Shown here in pieces: positions 9,101 to 12,564 of a DNA stretch of 12,564 bases. The stretch is from Acidobacteriaceae bacterium (GTDB taxonomy: Bacteria; Acidobacteriota; Terriglobia; Terriglobales; Acidobacteriaceae). The translations under genes and the position numbers were made by a program. Where the stretch lies: NCBI GenBank assembly GCA_003156495.1, contig PMHC01000162.1:1-12564 (forward strand), written 5' to 3'. The notes under the pieces were generated by a model. It was not told where the DNA came from. It saw only the letters and a list, made by a program, of their open reading frames with translations, and did no database searches. How positions within the stretch are numbered: the first letter of the stretch is position 1; the number at the start of each line of letters is the position of its first letter.

Positions 9101-9268
9101 GGGATTGGCGAGCTCTTCATCCGTGGCGCCGGCGGCGCGCAACTCCGCTTCCGTCAGGTCGCGGATGGATTCGACGCCATCATGGATGTTCTTCCAGAAC
9201 TCGGCAATGTTGCGCGCGCCAGGAAAGCGCCCCGCCATGCCGACAATCGCAATCGTGGAGGAGTTCAC
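3113..9268 (-). CDS. Single-module type I polyketide synthase, KS-AT-KR-DH-ACP-TE
   Basis: This 2051-residue PKS should take an aminoacyl group from the upstream PCP, extend it with malonyl-CoA, reduce it, perhaps dehydrate it, and release it. KS (about 1-425) has the full triad: C177 in TACSTS, H313 in EAHGTGT, H350 in GHLDSAAG. AT (about 520-810) has GHSIGEY (S622), R647 for the extender carboxylate, and HAFH (716-719), the malonyl-type motif. The KR (structural half about 905-1125, catalytic half about 1130-1320) has GGTGALG (1142-1148), LDD (1244-1246, B-type), K1264, S1288, Y1301 and N1305. DH (about 1350-1620) has H1371 and D1540, but its first motif is one residue too long and the usual Gln/His after the Asp is Gly. 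ACP has GGHSL (S1732). TE (about 1785-2051) has S1867 in AASYGG, a likely Asp at D1894 and H2029. There is no ER or methyltransferase. The start is GTG, in a GTGA overlap with the A-PCP gene stop, implying coupled translation. KR before DH is not the usual modular order. Confidence 0.95.
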   Translation of the reverse strand: MNSSTIAIVGMAGRFPGARNIAEFWKNIHDGVESIRDLTEAELRAAGATDEELANPDYVRRASALDDVPLFDAAFFGFSPRDAAIMDPQHRHFLECTWEALEDAAHPPQQFSGAIGVFAGSGMNTYLIHNLLANRQLLVSAGLFQLKQTGNDKDVLTTRVSYQLDLRGPSVNVQTACSTSLVATHMACQSLLNFECDMALAGGVTIEIPNGLGYVYREGEILSRDGHCRSFDAESSGTVFASGLGVVVLRRLEDALADHDHIYAVILGSAINNDGARKVGFLAPSVEGQAEVIGEAIDFAGVAPESIGYVEAHGTGTRVGDPIEVRALTQAFRGASGHTALGSLKSNLGHLDSAAGVAGLIKTALAIEHAQIPPSLNFKNLNPHIELAGSPFYVNDKLTDWPAPRRAGVTALGIGGTNAHVVLEEAPAVQIARQPWPYQLLVASAKTAAAAERAIANLAAHLSAHSELNLADAAFTSQCGRAAFPHRRALVVEDARESVAALTFVDRGKIAAGVAAHPEVAFLFSGQGSQYVQMGRELYEHEPAFREALDRCARGLREPLGLDLIAAIYPPENESPENEIEAASEKLNQTWLTQPALFAVEYALAQWWIAQGVTPTAMAGHSIGEYVAACLAGVFSLEEALALVAARGRMIYELPAGAMLAVPLPAAEIELPDGLSLAVVNNLAMSVVSGPIEAVATYEESLQKKSIAARRLFTSHAFHSSMMEPILSAFEERMRKVTLHAPRIPYLSNLTGTWIKAEEATDPAYWARHIRSTVRFSDNLAELLRSPERVFVEAGPGNVLTTFARQQGGPETKAFPSLPHPRESVSALRCALEALGQLWTLGATVDWSKRHAPDSVQRIPLPTYPFEHKKFWIEPDKTDARQILPASIAPATVDSQANTDSGISLYRRTWKPAPLTAENAAALESCLLFRDESGVADRIAAKLKTAKRDCIVVEAGNSYKPLKHGRCALRPAVRADYDALVADLVKADKLPRKIIHLWALAKSGAKNSLDETLGRCFYSPLYLAQALAAQALEGFEISLVSNHMQRVADEPVRDPARAVLLGPARVLHKELPGFTCKAVDLDSEDAGECAMQLVAELNAAAENSTFAWRGGKRFVETLEPYQFDAAIEHQRLVREGVYFIAGGTGALGLAVAAHLAREFHARLVLVGRSELPPEAQWESALGDATVSEAEKERLRELIEIRSLADGLLVVQADVADSEQLKSAVDATRKRFGKIDGLFQMAGLLDDGSLMLRTAERAECVLAPKVRGTLALEEALGGESLSCFVLFSSISSIRPPAGQIDYAAANAFLDAFALSRGGAVIAVNWGAWSGIGMAARAASSHPWLEERLLDTSGAVVYAGRFSQQTRWVLAEHKFQNGIALIPGTGYLEMAAGAFARGSREGAIEFRNVYFLAPMMTPPTETKEVRVELRRESEAAKGSFRFFVFSRGETWTEHATGTIAPCATPPMVTVDREAIAARCHESEIVFDDEHRTRQERQFLFGPRWRSLHRLHVGKGEGLAEIFLDEKFSADVATLRQHPALLDMATGAALYLTEDYEHSNDLFLPISYRRMCVYHPFPARLYSHIRTRKNAPHHGEVETFDITIFDEHGTVLAEIEGFAMRRIADPEKAMEGKDVQRDAAADEPLEIVARPGIEPCEGLRILTRILSTDAPQSLVVVAQPIQALQTPAFTSQATASAPAESGADIEATLAAWWRELLGVDQVGPDDDFFALGGHSLVGVRLFAKIKKTFNVDLELATLFEARTPRQLAEVVRKTGAPEASAPKSWSTLVPIQPNGSRTPLFCVHAVGGDVLFYEQLARALGPDQPFYAFQSPLVVEPDRRDLTIEDMAALYIKEMRAFFPQGPYLLGAASYGGFVLYEMARQLYEQDATPAAIVMFDVDLPGSGTIFSTRAKLARFWRNVRAGGANYLRKKFSEKREYYWTLFMEKAVLPAGVHLYKLARRPLSAPLRFYWVSQGHWRAYERYSFKPFPGKITQVRATDRGPEVLGREEDPTLGWGALAQGGVDVIDVPTQHMHMLFDPYVTTFAKTLTKILSR
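9265..9268 (-). other. GTGA stop/start overlap coupling the A-PCP and PKS genes
   Basis: The - strand reads TCGTGAAC. TGA (9267-9265) ends the A-PCP gene and GTG (9268-9266) starts the PKS gene. The PKS cannot start much later, because the KS motif IAIVGMAGRFPG begins at residue 6. The only purine-rich stretch nearby, AGGGAGA, lies roughly 12-18 nt upstream, which is rather far for a Shine-Dalgarno sequence, so translation of the PKS probably depends on ribosomes finishing the A-PCP gene. Confidence 0.8.
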
Positions 9269-11127
9269 GATGCTCGAGTCTCCCTTTGCCGGGCCATTCT
9301 GCGCCGCGCCGCGCGGTCGGAAAGCCGGCTGGCCGCCGAGGCCTGCTGCGCTCCGCCCAGGTGCGCGGCCAGCGTGCTGACCGTGGTGAATTGAAAAAGA
9401 TCGAGCAGTGGAATTTCGCGGCTCAAAGCCTCTTGCAGCTTGGCGTGCGCTTCCGCCACGGTAAGCGAATGCGCGCCAAGGTCAAAAAAATTATCGTTCA
9501 GGCCGACGGAGGAAATGCCGAGAGCCTCCTGCCAGGCGCGCGCCACAATCCGCTCCATTTCATTTGCGGGTTCGGCTTGTAACGATGCAACTGTCGCAAG
9601 ATTGGGCGGCGGCAGTTTGAGCAGCGCCTTGCGATCGATTTTCCCGTTGTTGGTCAGCGGAAATTCGTCGAGAAACGCAAAGGCTGAGGGCACCATGTAG
9701 TCGGGCAATTTAGCGGCAAGCGCCGAGCGCAAAGCGTGCGCGTCGGCAGTTTGCGCAACGAGGTAGGCAACCAGCCGAGCGTCGCCTTCGCGATCTTCGC
9801 GCAGCACCACAACGGCCTGACGCACGCCGGGCTGCGCTTCAAGCAGCGCTTCAATTTCGCCGGGCTCGATGCGATGGCCGCGCAGTTTGATCTGATAATC
9901 GGCGCGGCCGAGAAAGTCGATTTTTCCGTCCGGCAAAAATCGCGCCAGATCGCCGGTGCGATAAATGCGTCCGGGGCCGAGTTCGGAGAGAGTGAGAAAA
10001 CGCTCGGCCGTCAGTTCGGGGCGATTCCAATAGCCGCGCGTCACGCCGTCGCCGCCAATGTAGAGCTCGCCGATTTCGCCGATGGGAACCGGCTTGAACT
10101 CCGCATCGAGAATGTAGATCTGCGTGTTGGCGATGGGCCGGCCAATGAAAACCGATGCGCCGGCTTCTTCAACGTGCTCGGTTGTGGACCAGATCGTGGT
10201 TTCGGTCGGGCCGTACATGTTGTAGATTTCGCCGTGAAAAACGCGGCGCAGATGATGAATGAGCGCGGCTGGCACAGCTTCGCCGCCGAGCAGCATCTGC
10301 TTGAGCGAGCCCAGCGCGGCGTAGGCGTGCGCGTCGAGCGTCAACATGCGCGCCAGCGAGGGCGTCATCTGTAAGTGCGTAACCTTGTGGCGCGCGATCT
10401 CTTGCGCGATGATCGCCGGCCCTTCGCCGCCGTGAATAACAACAGTGAAGCCGCGCGTGAGCGTCCAGAGCAATTCGAGAACCGAGATGTCGAAAGCAAA
10501 ACTGGTGACGGCCAGCCAGACGCCCGGCTCGAAGCCGATGGCGCGATCCATGCCGGTAAAAAAATTCACTACGTTGCGGTTTTCGATCATCACGCCTTTG
10601 GGCTTGCCCGTGGAGCCGGAGGTGTAGATCACGTAAGCCAGATTCGCGGGCGCGGTGGCGGAAACGACAGCAGCCGCGCTTTCATTGGCGGCCTCTTCTG
10701 CATCGACAATGGCGAGCGAGGCCGCGGCTGCCGGCAGATGCGCGCGCACGGCGGCAGTGGTGAGCAGCACAGGCATTTGCGAGTCTTCAATAACCAGCGC
10801 GAGCCGGTCTTGCGGATAAGTGGGATCGAGAGGAACGTATGCGCCGCCGGCCTTGAGAATGGCGAGCAGGCTGACGACGAGCGTCTCCGAGCGATCGATG
10901 GCAACGCCGACCAGCGTGTCGGGTTTTACGCCGAGCGATTGCAGGTGGCGTGCGAGCCGGTTCGTGCATTCGTCGAGTTGGCGATAGCTGAGCGTGCGGC
11001 CGTGAAAGACGACCGCCGCGGCCTCGGGCGTGCGCGCGGCCTGCGCGGCAAACAGTTCGGCAATCGTGCATGTGCGCGGGTAATCGGCTTCGGTTCGGTT
11101 CCACTCAATCAGCTGCGCGGGTAACAT
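9265..11127 (-). CDS. NRPS adenylation-PCP module, predicted glycine-activating
   Basis: A two-domain NRPS protein of 620 residues that activates an amino acid with ATP and holds it on a phosphopantetheine arm. The A domain (about 20-505) shows A3 TSGSTGKPKG (169-178), A4 FAFDISVLEL, A5 NMYGPTETT, A7 YRTGD, A8 GRADYQIKLRGHRIEPGEIE and A10 NGKIDRK with the catalytic Lys (K496). Reading the ten pocket positions by alignment to GrsA gives D213, I214, L217, Q253, L279, G281, M304, I312, W313, K496. This differs from the classical glycine code only by Met for Leu at one site. The PCP (about 520-592) has LGAHSL with S554; LGGHSL is usual. There is no condensation domain: the protein begins with the EWN..DYP..TIAELF linker that normally follows one. 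The last 20 residues hold eight Arg, like the linker that usually joins a PCP to a KS. ATG 11127 has a good ribosome site and overlaps the upstream gene by 23 bp. Confidence 0.95.
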   Translation of the reverse strand: MLPAQLIEWNRTEADYPRTCTIAELFAAQAARTPEAAAVVFHGRTLSYRQLDECTNRLARHLQSLGVKPDTLVGVAIDRSETLVVSLLAILKAGGAYVPLDPTYPQDRLALVIEDSQMPVLLTTAAVRAHLPAAAASLAIVDAEEAANESAAAVVSATAPANLAYVIYTSGSTGKPKGVMIENRNVVNFFTGMDRAIGFEPGVWLAVTSFAFDISVLELLWTLTRGFTVVIHGGEGPAIIAQEIARHKVTHLQMTPSLARMLTLDAHAYAALGSLKQMLLGGEAVPAALIHHLRRVFHGEIYNMYGPTETTIWSTTEHVEEAGASVFIGRPIANTQIYILDAEFKPVPIGEIGELYIGGDGVTRGYWNRPELTAERFLTLSELGPGRIYRTGDLARFLPDGKIDFLGRADYQIKLRGHRIEPGEIEALLEAQPGVRQAVVVLREDREGDARLVAYLVAQTADAHALRSALAAKLPDYMVPSAFAFLDEFPLTNNGKIDRKALLKLPPPNLATVASLQAEPANEMERIVARAWQEALGISSVGLNDNFFDLGAHSLTVAEAHAKLQEALSREIPLLDLFQFTTVSTLAAHLGGAQQASAASRLSDRAARRRMARQRETRAS

Positions 11128-12564
11128 GAAAATTCTCCACGAACAGATGCTCGATGCCCGTGCCGAGGAAGGTGGCGATGGCCTCTTCCGGCGTGTTCAC
11201 GATCGGCTGTCCTTTTACGTTGAAACTGGTATTGAGCACCATCTGGCGGCCGGTGGTTTTGCCCACCGCTACCAGCAGCGCGTGAAAATCAGGATTGTCT
11301 TCGGCGCTGACGGTTTGCAGCCGCGCCGAGCCGTTGACATGCGTGATGGCGGGCAGCAGATTGCGCACCTCGGGCCGCACGTTGACGATGCTGATCATGT
11401 ACGGGAAGCCTGCGCCGGGCTCGACCTCGAACCAGCGGTGCGCTTCTTCAACCGTGCAGGCCGGCGCGAAAGGCCGAAAGCTCTCGCGCTTTTTCACCAT
11501 GGCGTTGATGCGGTCGCGCATCTCCGGATGGCCGGGATCGGCGAGAATGCTGCGGTTGCCCAAAGCGCGCGGGCCGTACTCCATGCGGCCGCGCGACCAG
11601 GCAATGACGCGGCCCTCGGCGATCAGTTGCGCCGCCGCCGCGCAAGTTTCGTCGAACGTGGCGTAATGCGTCCACTGAATTTTTCCCGCGAAACGAGCCA
11701 ATGCGGATTCGATTTCCGGCGTCGTGTAGCGCGGTCCGAAGAGCGGAACCGGGAAACGCTCCTGAGGAATTTTTTGCTGCAGCGACGTGCGGTAGAGCGC
11801 CGCGCCCAGCGCGATGCCGTCGTCGCCGGCCACCGGCTGAATATAAACTTCGTCGAAGAGATGCGAGCGGTTGAGCTTGCCGTTGGCGGTGCAGTTCAGA
11901 GCCACGCCGCCGGCCAGCGCCAGCCGTCGCAATCCGGTCTCTTCGCCAAAATGTTCGCAGACGTGCATCACCACGCGCTCCAAACATTCTTGCAATGCGG
12001 CGGCTACGTCTTCGTGATTGGAGTTTACCGACTGCTCGGGCGCGCGTCGCGCAATTAAATGCTCGTCGAGATAGGCGCGCGAGGCGGTGTAATTTTCGCG
12101 CTCGTCGCGGGTGTGGTTCAGCTTGAGCAGCGGAATGCGAATCGTGCCGTCGGGGCAGAGTTCGACCGCTTCCTCAAAAAATTTGCGGTAATGCGCCGGA
12201 TCGCCATAAGGCGCCAGCCCCATGATTTTGTATTCGTCGGAGTTGAAGTCGAAGCCCAGATGCAGCGTCACCAGCGAGTAGAGAATGCCGATCGAATCGT
12301 TGGCGCCGATGGTGCGAATTTTTTCCAGTTCGCCGTCGTGAAAATCGTAAACGCTCAAACTTTCGGTTTCGCCCATGGCGTCGTTGACGACCACCAGGCA
12401 CTCATCCCAACCGGAGGTGTAAGCGGCGCTGGCCGCATGCGCCAGATGATGGCCGACCTGATGCACCTTCTCCAGCGGAAAGCCTGGCAGATCGCGGCGC
12501 ACCTGCGCCAGCAGCGCATCGCGAGAAAAAACTTTGCTGTAGAGTTCGTCAGAAACCGCATCGC
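11105..12564 (-). CDS. TobZ/NodU-family carbamoyltransferase, 5' end cut by the window
   Basis: Enzymes of this family use carbamoyl phosphate and ATP to make carbamoyl-AMP and pass the carbamoyl group to a hydroxyl (NodU, TobZ, CmcH, GdmN) or sometimes an amine. A Kae1-like domain and a C-terminal YrdC-like domain do the two steps. The metal-binding GHHLAHAASAAY (HHxxH at 12437-12451), VVNDAMGE, MGLAPYG, LAGGVALNCTANG (near 11880-11917) and VAGDDGIALGAAL mark the Kae1-like part. GRMEYGPRALGNRSILADP followed by NAMVKKRESFRPFAPA is the diagnostic YrdC-like signature (near 11459-11587). The frame stays open from a GTG at 12502 to the window edge, adding DAVSDELYSKVFSRDALLAQ with no stop. The family's N-terminal segment of roughly 100 residues, with an early metal-binding His, is therefore outside the window, and 12502 is not the start. 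The stop (11105-11107) lies inside the A-PCP gene, so it belongs to the same operon. The natural acceptor is unknown. Confidence 0.93.
   Translation of the reverse strand, partial: DAVSDELYSKVFSRDALLAQVRRDLPGFPLEKVHQVGHHLAHAASAAYTSGWDECLVVVNDAMGETESLSVYDFHDGELEKIRTIGANDSIGILYSLVTLHLGFDFNSDEYKIMGLAPYGDPAHYRKFFEEAVELCPDGTIRIPLLKLNHTRDERENYTASRAYLDEHLIARRAPEQSVNSNHEDVAAALQECLERVVMHVCEHFGEETGLRRLALAGGVALNCTANGKLNRSHLFDEVYIQPVAGDDGIALGAALYRTSLQQKIPQERFPVPLFGPRYTTPEIESALARFAGKIQWTHYATFDETCAAAAQLIAEGRVIAWSRGRMEYGPRALGNRSILADPGHPEMRDRINAMVKKRESFRPFAPACTVEEAHRWFEVEPGAGFPYMISIVNVRPEVRNLLPAITHVNGSARLQTVSAEDNPDFHALLVAVGKTTGRQMVLNTSFNVKGQPIVNTPEEAIATFLGTGIEHLFVENFHVTRAAD
11134..11139 (-). promoter_or_regulatory. 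Ribosome binding site of the A-PCP gene
   Basis: On the - strand, TGGAGA (11139-11134) ends 7 nt before the ATG at 11127-11125. It lies inside the last codons of the carbamoyltransferase gene. It supports the ATG at 11127 as the true start and explains how the A-PCP gene is translated although it overlaps the gene before it by 23 bp. Confidence 0.75.

Noticed and set aside
9736..12058. Run of + strand open frames (212, 249 and 310 codons) opposite the A-PCP and carbamoyltransferase genes
   Set aside because: They are shadows of strongly conserved - strand genes, with no domain character of their own.
1..12564. CRISPR arrays, insertion sequences, tRNA/rRNA genes, phage or integrase genes
   Set aside because: Read on both strands, no regularly spaced repeats, transposase motifs, terminal inverted repeats or tRNA-like cloverleaf ends were seen.

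Overview
The window is GC-rich (about 60% by eye) bacterial chromosome with dense coding. It has two parts. Positions 1-3104 hold ordinary housekeeping genes. Positions 3113-12564 hold the downstream end of a hybrid NRPS-PKS gene cluster, which runs off the right edge. The style of the TsaD and FabF proteins, and an intergenic GGTCTC/GAGACC palindrome of a kind I associate with Acidobacteriota (Terriglobia), make that phylum my best guess. This is recognition from memory, not a search result, and a deltaproteobacterial or myxobacterial host cannot be excluded.

Housekeeping part. The window opens in the last 75 codons of a fabF-type 3-oxoacyl-ACP synthase (+ strand). An intergenic stretch of about 240 bp follows, with a bidirectional terminator and a strong palindrome. 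Next comes tsaD on the - strand (tRNA t6A synthesis). A 50-bp divergent gap separates it from a + strand CCA-adding enzyme/poly(A) polymerase family gene with an HD domain. Only 8 bp separate the end of that gene from the end of the oppositely oriented PKS gene, so this point is the downstream boundary of the biosynthetic operon.

Biosynthetic part. Three - strand genes, read right to left, overlap each other. First is a TobZ/NodU-family carbamoyltransferase, cut at its 5' end by the window edge. Second is a stand-alone NRPS loading-type module (A-PCP) whose specificity code reads DILQLGMIWK, nine of ten positions identical to the classical glycine code. Third is a single-module type I PKS with the domain order KS-AT-KR-DH-ACP-TE. 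The AT carries malonyl-type motifs, the KR is B-type, and the chain ends in a thioesterase.

The simplest reading is that glycine is loaded on the PCP and extended once with malonyl-CoA. It is then reduced, possibly dehydrated, and released by the TE. That predicts a very small C4 amino acid of the 4-amino-3-hydroxybutyrate or 4-aminobut-2-enoate type, or a product built on it, with a carbamoyl group added on O or N. The chemistry is inference: upstream genes are outside the window, and the DH has an atypical active site. The glycine-started A-PCP/PKS core next to a carbamoyl-transfer enzyme, and the KR-before-DH order, are the most interesting features here.
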